Of a stretch of DNA of 64,000 bases, positions 17,249 to 25,949 are shown in pieces (positions within the stretch are counted from its first letter, which is position 1; each line of letters opens with the position of its first letter). Made by a program: the position numbers and the translations under genes. Below the pieces are notes generated by a model, which was not told the DNA's origin, searched no databases, and saw only the letters and a program-made list of their open reading frames with translations. The DNA is from Achromobacter seleniivolatilans. Its GTDB lineage: Bacteria; Pseudomonadota; Gammaproteobacteria; Burkholderiales; Burkholderiaceae_B. The stretch spans positions 4,650,001 through 4,714,000 of the forward strand of contig NZ_CP132976.1 in assembly GCF_030864005.1 (NCBI RefSeq), given 5' to 3'.

Positions 17249-18976
17249 ATGGCCCTGTTGAACATTGAAGACATCCGTATTGAATTTCCCAGCCGCCGCG
17301 GCACGCTGGTGGCCGTGGACGGCGTATCGCTGGCTTTGGAAAAAGGCGAGATCCTGGGCGTGGTGGGTGAATCCGGCGCCGGCAAGTCAACCATAGGCAA
17401 TGCGGTAATCGGATTGCTGGAAGCCCCCGGGCGCCTGGCGGCAGGCTCGGTACTGTTGAACGGCGAGCGCATCGACACCCTGACGCCCGCGCAGAAACGC
17501 AAAGTGCGCGGCCGCCGCATCGGCATGATCTTTCAAGATCCGTTGACCTCGCTGGACCCGCTGCAAACGGTCGAGAGCCAGTTGGTCGAGACTATGCAGG
17601 TGCACTTGAATCTGGGGCACGCTGAGGCCAAGAAACGCGCAATACAGCTATTGGTTCAGGTCGGCATCGACCAGCCCGAACTGCGCGTCAAACAATACCC
17701 GCACCAATTCTCAGGCGGCATGCGTCAGCGCGTGGTGATTGCGCTGGCGCTGTGCTGCGAGCCCGAAGTCATCATTGCCGACGAACCCACCACGGCGCTG
17801 GACGTATCCATTCAGGCGCAGATTCTGGAGCTGCTTAAAAAGCTGTGCCGCGAAGAGCAGGTGGGCATGATCATCATCACGCACGACATGGGCGTGATCG
17901 CGGAAGTGACTGATCGTGTAGCAGTGCTGTATCACGGCAAGCTGGTTGAACAGGGTTCTACCGCAAAGATTCTGGGCGACCCCGACCATCCCTACACCCG
18001 CAGTCTGATCTCGGCCGTGCCGCGCCCCGACATCAAGCTCAAGCGCTTTCCCCTCGTCACCTATATCGAAGACGTCAAGACGCCATCCCAGCCGCTCGAT
18101 CTGGCCACACATTGGCTGGGCCAGCGGCGCGACTTTGGCGCACACACGGATGGCCCGCTGGTGCAGGTGCGCGACCTGAGCATGCGTTTTGTCTTGAAGC
18201 CCGCATTGCTCAAGCGCAACCAACGCACGCTGGACGCGGTAAAACGCGTGAACTTCTCAATCGGCGAAGGTGAAGTTTTCGGGCTGGTCGGCGAATCCGG
18301 TTCGGGCAAGTCCACCGTCGCGCGCCTGATCTCCGGGCTGTACACACCGTCGGAAGGCTCGGTCAATTTTGGCGGCACTGACCTGACCGCGCTCAAGGGC
18401 GAAAAGCAGCTCAATCCGTTCCGGCGCCAGATTCAGATGATCTTTCAAGATCCGTTCTCGTCCTTGAACCCGCGCATGCGCGTGCTGGACATCATCGCCG
18501 AACCCATCCGCTTTCATAAGCTGGCCTCAAGCGAAGCCGAGGCGCGGCGCATTGTGGCCAATCTGCTGGACGTGGTGGGCCTGGGCGACCGCGCCGCCGA
18601 GCGCTTTCCGCATGAATTCTCGGGCGGCCAGCGCCAGCGCATCTGCATCGCGCGCGCGCTGGCCACGCGCCCCCGCTTTCTGATCTGTGACGAACCCACC
18701 TCTGCGCTGGACGTATCCATCCAGGCGCAAATCCTGAACCTGCTGAAAGACCTGCAAGAAGAGCTGGGCCTGACCATGCTGTTCATCAGCCACGACCTGC
18801 CCGTGATCCGCCAGATGTGCGATCGGGTGGGCGTGATGCGTTACGGCGAACTGCTGGAAGTGGCAGACACCGAAACGCTCTTCCAGCATCCGCAACATCC
18901 ATACAGCCAACACCTGCTTGGCCTGATGCCCCGCCTGCAATCCATGTCCCGGGAGGGCCTGGACGTGGTGGGCTGA
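17249..18976 (+). CDS. Fused two-domain peptide ABC transporter ATPase (DppD-DppF type)
   Basis: 575 residues carrying both nucleotide-binding domains in one chain, equivalent to DppD plus DppF. Walker A motifs: GESGAGKST at about 40-48 and GESGSGKST at about 347-355. ABC signatures: FSGGMRQRV near 154 and FSGGQRQRI near 456. Walker B DEPT follows each. Each half ends in the oligopeptide C-terminal motif (HPYTRSLISAVPRP; HPYSQHLLGLMP). ATG 17249 with GAGGA 4-8 bp upstream is the start; the longer upstream frame lies in the permease gene. Confidence 0.93.
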   Translation: MALLNIEDIRIEFPSRRGTLVAVDGVSLALEKGEILGVVGESGAGKSTIGNAVIGLLEAPGRLAAGSVLLNGERIDTLTPAQKRKVRGRRIGMIFQDPLTSLDPLQTVESQLVETMQVHLNLGHAEAKKRAIQLLVQVGIDQPELRVKQYPHQFSGGMRQRVVIALALCCEPEVIIADEPTTALDVSIQAQILELLKKLCREEQVGMIIITHDMGVIAEVTDRVAVLYHGKLVEQGSTAKILGDPDHPYTRSLISAVPRPDIKLKRFPLVTYIEDVKTPSQPLDLATHWLGQRRDFGAHTDGPLVQVRDLSMRFVLKPALLKRNQRTLDAVKRVNFSIGEGEVFGLVGESGSGKSTVARLISGLYTPSEGSVNFGGTDLTALKGEKQLNPFRRQIQMIFQDPFSSLNPRMRVLDIIAEPIRFHKLASSEAEARRIVANLLDVVGLGDRAAERFPHEFSGGQRQRICIARALATRPRFLICDEPTSALDVSIQAQILNLLKDLQEELGLTMLFISHDLPVIRQMCDRVGVMRYGELLEVADTETLFQHPQHPYSQHLLGLMPRLQSMSREGLDVVG

Positions 18977-19004
18977 CGGCCTCAAGCGCAAACCGGAGCG
19001 AGAC

Positions 19005-20213
19005 ATGACGGCGACACGACAGACCCTTTTCATTGGCGGCCAGATTTTTGATGGCAAGGGCAAGGTATTGCGTGACCACGGCGTACTGGTCGAGGGCCAG
19101 CGTATCTTGCGCGTAGCGCCGGCTGGCGAATTCGAAGGCTTTAGCGGCATCAAGATCAACACCGCAGGCTTGACGCTATTGCCCAGTCTGGCGGACTGCC
19201 ATGTTCACCTGGTCTATACAGGCAGTGCAGATCCCAATGCGCAGCTCAACAAGCAGGGACCCGCTCAGATCACGCTGACGGCGCTGGAGAATGCACAGGC
19301 CAGCCTGCGCGGCGGCGTTACCGCGCTACGCGATTGCGGCGGTAAGGATTATCTGGAATTCGGCGTGCGGGACGCGATTGCACGCGGCGTTTTCCCCGGC
19401 CCCACCATCAAAGCGTCGGGCCGCATCATCTGCATGACGGGCGGCCACGGCAACCGTATCGGCCGCATCGCCGACGGCTGTGATGACGTGGTGCGCGCCG
19501 TGCGCGAACAAGTCCATGCCGGCTGCGACCTGGTGAAGATCATGGCAACGGGCGGCGTGATGACACCCGGCGTCAGCCCCATGGATGCCCACTACAGCTT
19601 TGATGAATTGAAAGCGGGCGTGCACGAAGCCAAGCGCTTCAGAAAAAGCACCGCCAGCCACGCGCAGGGCACGCAAGGCATTCTGAATGCTGTGCGGGCC
19701 GGCATCGATTCCATCGAGCACGGCATCTTCATGGACGACGATTGCCTACGCGAAATGCTGGAAGCGCAAACCTATCTGGTGCCCACCATCGCGGCGGTGC
19801 GCAACATCATTGCCAACGCCGACAACGGCATCCCGGCGTACGCGGTGGAAAAGGCGCGCGCCGTCGAACAGCGCCACCGCGAATCATTCCAGATGTACTA
19901 CAAGGCGGGCGGACGCATTGCGATGGGCACGGACGCGGGCACGCCGTTCAATCTGCACGGCGACAACGCCATGGAATTGGCCTTCATGGTGGAATTCGGC
20001 ATGACGCCTGTTGATGCGCTTATCGCAGGCACGTCGCGCGGCCATGACCTGATGGGGATGGACCAGCACGGCGTCATCGCCAATGGCAACGTGGCAGACC
20101 TGCTGCTGGTGCAGGGCGACCCCACCGAAGACATCTTGAAAGCGGCGGACAAGCGCTTCCATGTTGCGGTGCTGCGCAACGGCGAGGTCGCGGCAGGCGC
20201 GCTGCCTGGCTGA
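19005..20213 (+). CDS. Amidohydrolase-family metal-dependent hydrolase (imidazolonepropionase/prolidase-like)
   Basis: 402 residues of the amidohydrolase superfamily (TIM barrel with a composite beta-sandwich). Metal-ligand motif HVH at 66-68 (DCHVHLVYTG), the candidate bridging lysine in LVKIMATGGVMTP (about 181), histidines in TASHAQG (about 218) and SIEHGIFM (about 238), and the catalytic Asp in MGTDAGTPF (about 308). This pattern fits the Xaa-Pro/Xaa-Arg carboxypeptidase-like dipeptidase group (Sgx/Cc2672-type). No signal peptide, so cytosolic. It is 28 bp after the ATPase gene and has GGAG before its ATG, so it probably hydrolyses what the transporter imports. Confidence 0.88.
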   Translation: MTATRQTLFIGGQIFDGKGKVLRDHGVLVEGQRILRVAPAGEFEGFSGIKINTAGLTLLPSLADCHVHLVYTGSADPNAQLNKQGPAQITLTALENAQASLRGGVTALRDCGGKDYLEFGVRDAIARGVFPGPTIKASGRIICMTGGHGNRIGRIADGCDDVVRAVREQVHAGCDLVKIMATGGVMTPGVSPMDAHYSFDELKAGVHEAKRFRKSTASHAQGTQGILNAVRAGIDSIEHGIFMDDDCLREMLEAQTYLVPTIAAVRNIIANADNGIPAYAVEKARAVEQRHRESFQMYYKAGGRIAMGTDAGTPFNLHGDNAMELAFMVEFGMTPVDALIAGTSRGHDLMGMDQHGVIANGNVADLLLVQGDPTEDILKAADKRFHVAVLRNGEVAAGALPG

Positions 20214-20231
20214 ACTCGGCCGCCAGCTCGA

Positions 20232-20258
20232 CGACGCCCATGACTGGCATGGGCGTCG
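20232..20258. terminator. Hairpin between convergent amidohydrolase and ydgA-like genes
   Basis: Perfect 11-bp stem CGACGCCCATG (20232-20242) / CATGGGCGTCG (20248-20258) with a 5-nt loop. No strong T-run on either side, but its position between two convergent genes fits a shared terminator. Confidence 0.6.
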
Positions 20259-20265
20259 CAGCGCA

Positions 20266-21711
20266 TTATTTCGCGCCCAGAACGAGTTTTGCGAACAACT
20301 CTTCGACAGGAAACCGCTCGCCGTTGAAGTCAGCTTGCCCATCGCTGTAGGCCAGGTTCACCACGAATTTTCCCTGTTCAATCTTGCCCCAACCGCGCTG
20401 GACCATCTGGTCGCGCATGTCTTCCACACGTCTCCGGGCCTCACTCAGCGCTTCGGCATCTGACACCCCTTCAACCTGAAGGTCCGCCGCCAGAAAATCC
20501 GCAAGATTGTCCGTTGAGATCGCCAGCCGCACATTCAACTTCTGAATCAGTTCTTTCAGGATTCCGGCGAGCGACCGGTTCCAGAACATCGGTGAATCCA
20601 GTTTGACGTCGAATTGCAACGTGGAAACGCCGCTGGCCGTTTCGAGCTCCAGCGACGACAACGAAAATTCCGGCTTGGCCGACAGAAACTTCACGACGTG
20701 CGACATGCCCACCAGCTCTGATCCCAGCCCTCGTTCGCGCTCAACGCCCGCCGCTTTTTCCTTTTCGCGCGCTTCGTAGAATTCTCTGAACGCCCTCAGC
20801 GAATTCATATCCACGTTGCGCATACCCGCAACAAGCCGCGCCTTCGCCACATGCTTGTTGCGTACGCTGATACCGCCTAAATCCAGGCTCAGATTGCCAT
20901 CCGTGCTAGTGGCGGCTTCGCTCGTGTCTATCGCCAGCGCGATGTCCTTCAGCGTGAATACCGACTTATCCGACACCACATCCCACTGCTTTATCGCTAC
21001 CTTCGTGACCTCTTTCTCGATGCCGTCGGAAGACACGGACGCATCATAGGCAACTGCCAATGCTTGCATGGACAGACGACGATCACCCTTTGGGTTGGGT
21101 TCGGAAAACGTTGCGCGATCTGACGCGACCGAGAACACAAGACCCTTGCCGCCTGCTTGGCGGCTGGCCTGACCCGTCATTCCGGAGAAACTCAGGGTGG
21201 TGCCATCCTTGGTGTATTCAACAGGCGCCATTTCCATATTGCCGGATACATTGCCGCCAAAGCGGGCCAATATCTCGGCGTGCATGGGCGTCACGCCCTT
21301 GGCCGCCGCGAACCACGCTTCAGAGTCCGGCGTCTGCTCAACCTGAATGCGGGTGGCCGCCAGGGCCGGCACAAGGTCTCCGGCAGAGAGTCTGGACCAG
21401 GGAAATGGACCGTGCTCAATCTGCGCCAGGAACTCAAGCCTGGATTCCTTGGCGGGTTGCCCCGCCTCTGCACGTTTCGTGACGTTCAAGCCGTAGCGCG
21501 CGCGGGACGTGAATACGCCGCGCTCAAACGACATCGTTTCTACAGCCGCTGTCAGACCCAGCTTCTCGGCCAAATGCGCCACGTCTGCATTGATGCGTTC
21601 GACCTGTTGCGCAAGCCGGATCTCCGCCTGTTGCCCCGTGTACCAGGCGGTGCCCGTCCAGGCCGCGCCCAACGCCAGCACCGCCACGATTACCCACACC
21701 CGTTTCTTCAT
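20266..21711 (-). CDS. YdgA-family (DUF945) protein, copy 1
   Basis: 481 residues. A single N-terminal membrane anchor (VWVIVAVLALGAAWTGTAWYTG) is followed by a long periplasmic DUF945 domain. WTGxAWYTGQxAE after the anchor and SFERGVFTSRARY are shared with the next gene upstream. YdgA-type proteins are inner-membrane-anchored and of poorly known function. The copies lie head to tail 133 bp apart and are clear but divergent paralogues. Confidence 0.85.
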   Translation of the reverse strand: MKKRVWVIVAVLALGAAWTGTAWYTGQQAEIRLAQQVERINADVAHLAEKLGLTAAVETMSFERGVFTSRARYGLNVTKRAEAGQPAKESRLEFLAQIEHGPFPWSRLSAGDLVPALAATRIQVEQTPDSEAWFAAAKGVTPMHAEILARFGGNVSGNMEMAPVEYTKDGTTLSFSGMTGQASRQAGGKGLVFSVASDRATFSEPNPKGDRRLSMQALAVAYDASVSSDGIEKEVTKVAIKQWDVVSDKSVFTLKDIALAIDTSEAATSTDGNLSLDLGGISVRNKHVAKARLVAGMRNVDMNSLRAFREFYEAREKEKAAGVERERGLGSELVGMSHVVKFLSAKPEFSLSSLELETASGVSTLQFDVKLDSPMFWNRSLAGILKELIQKLNVRLAISTDNLADFLAADLQVEGVSDAEALSEARRRVEDMRDQMVQRGWGKIEQGKFVVNLAYSDGQADFNGERFPVEELFAKLVLGAK

Positions 21712-21844
21712 GATGCCCCTGGTTTACCGTTATGGCCGCCACCTGACCCACGGGCGCACCCTTAAATGAAAACGGGCCGCGGCACACTCTCGCGCCACAG
21801 CCCGCCTGCGCCTCTGTTCAAGGCGGCTATCTTACTAGCGCTGC

Positions 21845-23311
21845 TTAGCGCCCCATGGCGCCGCTCATGACCATCATCAGGAACTGTTCAACCGGCATCT
21901 TCTTGCCGTTGAAGTCCACTTGGCCGTCAGCGTAGTTCAGGTAGGAAACGATGCTGTCGTTTTCAACCTTGGCCACGCCCATCGCGGTTGCCATCGTGCC
22001 GATCATTTCAACCTGGCCCTTGGCGGTTTGCGCGGCTTGTTCGGCCGGCACACCGCGCACCTGCGGTTCGATCGCCATCAGGTCGCCCAGGTTGCCCTTG
22101 GACAGCACCAGCTTGGCATCCAGCTTGCGCACGGCTTGCATCAGCATTTGCGAAGCGTCGCCATCCATCGCCGCCGGCTTGGTCAGGTCCAGATTCAGAT
22201 TGAAGGTGGACTTGCCGTTGGCGGTGCGCACTTCCAGCGGGGCAACGGCCAAGGTCGGGTTGCCGGCCAGAATCAGCTCGGCATTGGTCTTCATGATCTG
22301 CTTTTCTTCGTCCGTGAACTCAGGCGTCTGCTGCGCGCCCTTGCTTTGCAGCATGCGGGTCGACGCGGCTTCATAGACAGCATTGATTGCCTTGAATGCC
22401 TTGGCATCCACCTTCTGCAAATCAATCGCCAGCTTCAGGCCGGCCATGTCCTTGTCCTGCACATTGATCATGCCGAAGTCCAGGACCATCTTGGCGCCCA
22501 TGGCCGCGCCCGCTTCCGTCAAGTCAACGGCAATAGCGGTGTCCTTCAACTGGACCGGGGGACGTTCCTTGGAGGTGATCGTCCAGTTCTTGAACGCCAC
22601 CTTCTGGCTGCCCAGGTACATGGAATCGCCGTTCTGCGTCAGGTCGCCGTTGATGGCGATGCCCTTCATCGACATGCTCACGATGTCGCTGGTGTCGGAC
22701 GGGCCGGAAAGGTCCAGGCCATCGGAGTTCAGCGCAAACACGGCACGCTTGCTGCTGGTCGTGTAATCGATGTCGCCCTTCATACCCGTGAAGGTCAGCT
22801 TGGTATCGCCCTGGGCGAAAGTCACCGGAGCCACGTCAAACGTGCCGCTGACGTTCTTGCTGTAGCTGACGCTGTAATGACCCGACAGAGGAACGGCGCC
22901 CTTGGCGGCGGTGAACCATTCCTGCACGGCAGGCGATTCTTCCAGCGCGAAGTCGCTGGCCATCATGGCGGGCGCAAACTTGCCGGCCTTCAGGTTGGAC
23001 AGGGGGAAGGGGCCATGATTCAGATGCTCGACGAACAGCACGTCGCGCTCTTGCGCCGGCTTGCCTTGGGCAGCAGGAGTCGTGAGCCGGACGCGATAGT
23101 GCGCGGTGGACGAGAAAACGCCGCGCTCAAACGACAGCAGCTCCATGGACGAAGCGATGCCCCACTTATCGAAGCCCTTCTTCAGCTGCACGTTGCCATC
23201 AGCGATTTCGTTTTTAATGAAATCCTCGGCCTTTTGGCCCGTGTACCAAGCCCCGCCAGTCCAGGCTGCGCCCAGCACCACGACGATCCCCAATATTGCC
23301 GACTTTTTCAT
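21845..23311 (-). CDS. YdgA-family (DUF945) protein, copy 2
   Basis: 488 residues with the same architecture as the downstream copy: anchor AILGIVVVLGAAWTGGAWYTG, then SFERGVFSSTAHY and NHGPFPLSNLKAG. A perfect TATAAT (minus strand, 23355-23350) lies about 40 nt upstream of the ATG, so transcription probably starts close to the gene and may read through both copies. The C-terminal NYADGQVDFNGKKMPVEQF has its counterpart in copy 1 (AYSDGQADFNGERFPVEEL). Confidence 0.87.
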   Translation of the reverse strand: MKKSAILGIVVVLGAAWTGGAWYTGQKAEDFIKNEIADGNVQLKKGFDKWGIASSMELLSFERGVFSSTAHYRVRLTTPAAQGKPAQERDVLFVEHLNHGPFPLSNLKAGKFAPAMMASDFALEESPAVQEWFTAAKGAVPLSGHYSVSYSKNVSGTFDVAPVTFAQGDTKLTFTGMKGDIDYTTSSKRAVFALNSDGLDLSGPSDTSDIVSMSMKGIAINGDLTQNGDSMYLGSQKVAFKNWTITSKERPPVQLKDTAIAVDLTEAGAAMGAKMVLDFGMINVQDKDMAGLKLAIDLQKVDAKAFKAINAVYEAASTRMLQSKGAQQTPEFTDEEKQIMKTNAELILAGNPTLAVAPLEVRTANGKSTFNLNLDLTKPAAMDGDASQMLMQAVRKLDAKLVLSKGNLGDLMAIEPQVRGVPAEQAAQTAKGQVEMIGTMATAMGVAKVENDSIVSYLNYADGQVDFNGKKMPVEQFLMMVMSGAMGR

Positions 23312-23614
23312 TGCGATCCTTTATTCTTGAAATGGATATAAGCGATCGAATTATAGGGAGAGCCGCCTAGGGAAAACACTTAATTCGTTCATACCGGTTG
23401 CGATTTGTTGCTGAATATTGCCATTCCATTAAATCGATCCGGTGCTGCACCGCGACATCAGCTACAATCGCGGCGTGTGCTTTGCCAATCTGCACACGTT
23501 CGCTAGGCCCTTCGCTGCCAAGCTTCGCCCATCAGGGCGCTTCCCTTTTCTCCTTATTCGTCCGCCTGGATTGGAGTCTCTCAACTTGAGCGACGGGCTG
23601 CCGCTGGAGTTGTT
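23312..23614. promoter_or_regulatory. Divergent control region between the ydgA pair and the RNA helicase gene
   Basis: 303 bp without coding potential. On the minus strand TATAAT (23355-23350) serves copy 2 of ydgA; its -35 is weak. On the plus strand TACAAT (23463-23468) is a possible -10 for the helicase gene, which would give a leader of about 145 nt. Long leaders are usual for cold-responsive RhlE-type helicases. No convincing -35 is seen for it. Confidence 0.45.
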
Positions 23615-25153
23615 TTGACTACCTCTTCCCCTTTTGCCGACCTCGGGCTGGCTGATTCCCTGTTGCGCGCTATTGCCGATACCGGCTACACCGCACCCAC
23701 GCCTATTCAAGCCCAGGCCATTCCGCAAGTTCTGAAAGGCGGCGACCTGCTCGCAGCCGCCCAGACCGGCACCGGCAAAACCGCCGGCTTCACATTGCCG
23801 ATCCTGCATCTGCTGATGCAACAAAAGCCCGAGCTGCGTAAGCCCGGCCGCCCCCGCTGCCTGATTCTGACCCCGACGCGTGAATTGACCGCGCAGGTTG
23901 CGGAATCGGTGCAAACCTACGGCAAATACACCTCGCTGACGTCCATGGTGATGTTTGGCGGCGTCAACATCAATCCCCAGATTTCCGCGCTGCGTAAGCC
24001 GCTGGACATCCTGGTGGCCACGCCCGGCCGCTTGCTGGATCACTGCGGCCAGAAAACGGTGGACTTGTCCGGCGTTGAAATTCTGGTGCTGGACGAAGCC
24101 GACCGCATGCTGGACATGGGCTTCATCCGCGACATCCGCAAGATTCTCGCGCTGCTGCCCAAGCAACGCCAGAACCTGCTGTTCTCGGCCACGTTCTCCG
24201 ACGAGATCCGCACCCTGGCTCGCGGTGTATTGAATAACCCGGGTGAAGTTTCCGTCACCCCGCGCAACACCGCCACCGAACTGGTCACCCAGACGGTGCA
24301 CATGGTGGAACAGCACCACAAGCGCGACCTGATCAGCCACATCATCCGTGAAAGCGGCTGGCATCAGGTGCTGGTTTTCACCCGCACCAAGCACGGCGCG
24401 AACCGCCTGGCTGAAAAGCTGGTCAAGGACGGCCTGACCGCCGCCGCCATCCACGGCAACAAGAGCCAATCGGCCCGCACGCGCGCGCTGGCAGGCTTCA
24501 AGGACGCCACGGTAACGGTGCTGGTTGCGACTGATATCGCCGCCCGTGGCCTGGATATCGACCAACTGCCCCAGGTAGTTAACTTCGAACTGCCCAACGT
24601 GCCGGAAGACTACGTCCACCGTATCGGCCGCACGGGCCGCGCAGGCGCCACCGGCGCCGCGGTCTCGCTGGTCGACAACAGCGAAATCAAGCTGTTGAAG
24701 GACATCGAGCGCCTGATCAAGAAGACGATCGAGCGCAAGCCCGTGGAAGGCTGGACCCCGTCGCCCACCAGCGCGGCCGCTTTCGAACGCCAAGAGCGCG
24801 ATGAAGACGCGCGCAGCCCGCGCGGCGGCAATCGCAACGGCGGCCGTGGCGGTAACGGCGGCAATGCAGGCCGTAGCAACGGTGGCGGCAATGCAGGCGC
24901 GGGGCGTTCACGCCCGGCTCAAGGCGGCCAACCCCGCGCTGCCGCTGGCGGCCGCGCCCCGGCGCCGGCTCGTGCTGGCGGCGAAGGCCGCGGCAACGGC
25001 GGCCCGCGCGACGGCAAGCCCGCAGACCGTCCGGCTCACGCCGGCCGTGGCGAAGGCCGTCCGCAGCAAAGCCAGCGCCGTCCTGAAGGGGCTTCCCGCC
25101 CCGCTCAGGGACGCCCGTCCGGTGGCCCGCGCGCGGCATTGCTAAGCAAGTAA
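23615..25153 (+). CDS. rhlE: DEAD-box ATP-dependent RNA helicase (RhlE-type)
   Basis: 512-residue cytosolic RNA helicase. Conserved motifs in order: Q motif ([10 protein letters not shown]), I AQTGTGKT, Ia [27 protein letters not shown], and [10 protein letters not shown] near 335. The core ends near residue 385. A low-complexity Gly/Arg/Ala-rich tail (about 395-512) is typical of RhlE RNA-binding tails. The start is TTG 23615 with CTGGAG 6 bp before it; there is no ATG nearby. Several RhlE-like paralogues usually exist in these genomes, so the symbol is by type. Confidence 0.9.
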   Translation: MTTSSPFADLGLADSLLRAIADTGYTAPTPIQAQAIPQVLKGGDLLAAAQTGTGKTAGFTLPILHLLMQQKPELRKPGRPRCLILTPTRELTAQVAESVQTYGKYTSLTSMVMFGGVNINPQISALRKPLDILVATPGRLLDHCGQKTVDLSGVEILVLDEADRMLDMGFIRDIRKILALLPKQRQNLLFSATFSDEIRTLARGVLNNPGEVSVTPRNTATELVTQTVHMVEQHHKRDLISHIIRESGWHQVLVFTRTKHGANRLAEKLVKDGLTAAAIHGNKSQSARTRALAGFKDATVTVLVATDIAARGLDIDQLPQVVNFELPNVPEDYVHRIGRTGRAGATGAAVSLVDNSEIKLLKDIERLIKKTIERKPVEGWTPSPTSAAAFERQERDEDARSPRGGNRNGGRGGNGGNAGRSNGGGNAGAGRSRPAQGGQPRAAAGGRAPAPARAGGEGRGNGGPRDGKPADRPAHAGRGEGRPQQSQRRPEGASRPAQGRPSGGPRAALLSK

Positions 25154-25212
25154 TCCGAAGCAAGTAATATCACCGCCTAACCCATACCTGCGACCGACGG
25201 ACCCGCGCCATC

Positions 25213-25842
25213 ATGCCCTTATCTACCTGGTTGACGTTCTTCCTGGCCTCCTGGGCCATTTCGTTCTCACCCGGGGCGGGCGCGATTTCGGCCATGTCTT
25301 CCGGTCTCAAGTACGGATTTGCGCGCGGCTACTGGAACACGGCGGGCCTCATCATGGGCATCCTGTTCCAGTTTGTCGTCGTTGCCGTCGGGTTGGGCGC
25401 GGTGCTTGCCACCTCGGAAATGGCCTTCAATGTGGTCAAGTATCTGGGTGTGGCCTACCTGATCTATCTGGGCGTGCGTCAGATCCGCACCGACGCCGCG
25501 CCTGTCGCGGTCGATTCGGGCGATCCGAAGCGGGCTTCGATTCGTGATCTGGTCATGCGCGGTTTCCTGATCAACACCATGAACCCTAAAGGCACGGTGT
25601 TCCTCTTGGCCGTGGTGCCGCAATTCGTAGACACGGCATTGCCGCTGGCCTCGCAATACGCGGCGCTGGCGGCCACGCTGGCGTTTACCGACCTGGTGGC
25701 CATGGGCGTGTACACGCTGTTGGCTGCGCGCGTGCTGCGCATGCTGCGCGATGTCAAACACATCCGCTGGATGAACCGGACCTTTGGTTCGCTGTTTATC
25801 CTGGCCGGCGTGTTCCTGGCGTCGTTCCGCCGCCATTCCTGA
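25213..25842 (+). CDS. LysE/RhtB-family amino-acid exporter
   Basis: 209 residues with about six membrane helices. The N-terminus PLSTWLTFFLASWAISFSPGAGAISAMSSGL has the LysE-family SPGP-like loop (here SPGAGA), and GFLINTMNPKGTVFLLAVVPQF matches the second family signature. Exports neutral or basic amino acids or homoserine lactones; substrate undetermined. A strong terminator follows at 25850. Confidence 0.9.
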   Translation: MPLSTWLTFFLASWAISFSPGAGAISAMSSGLKYGFARGYWNTAGLIMGILFQFVVVAVGLGAVLATSEMAFNVVKYLGVAYLIYLGVRQIRTDAAPVAVDSGDPKRASIRDLVMRGFLINTMNPKGTVFLLAVVPQFVDTALPLASQYAALAATLAFTDLVAMGVYTLLAARVLRMLRDVKHIRWMNRTFGSLFILAGVFLASFRRHS

Positions 25843-25849
25843 ATATGAT

Positions 25850-25891
25850 GCGAGGGGCACGCGCTGGCAGCAGCGCGTGCCCCTCGCTTTT
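25850..25891 (+). terminator. Rho-independent terminator after the LysE-type exporter
   Basis: Perfect 17-bp stem (25850-25866 with 25871-25887), GCAG loop, TTTT at 25888-25891. It separates the exporter gene from prfC. Confidence 0.92.
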
Positions 25892-25949
25892 CATGCACGA
25901 CACCGGACCGCGCCGGATTAAATGCGGCGTTGAATAAAATCCCCCGATC

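Noticed and set aside
21920..23341. A 473-codon open frame opposite the second ydgA-like gene
   Set aside because: His/Gln/Arg-rich composition without domain; the minus-strand gene has signal anchor, paralogue and promoter.
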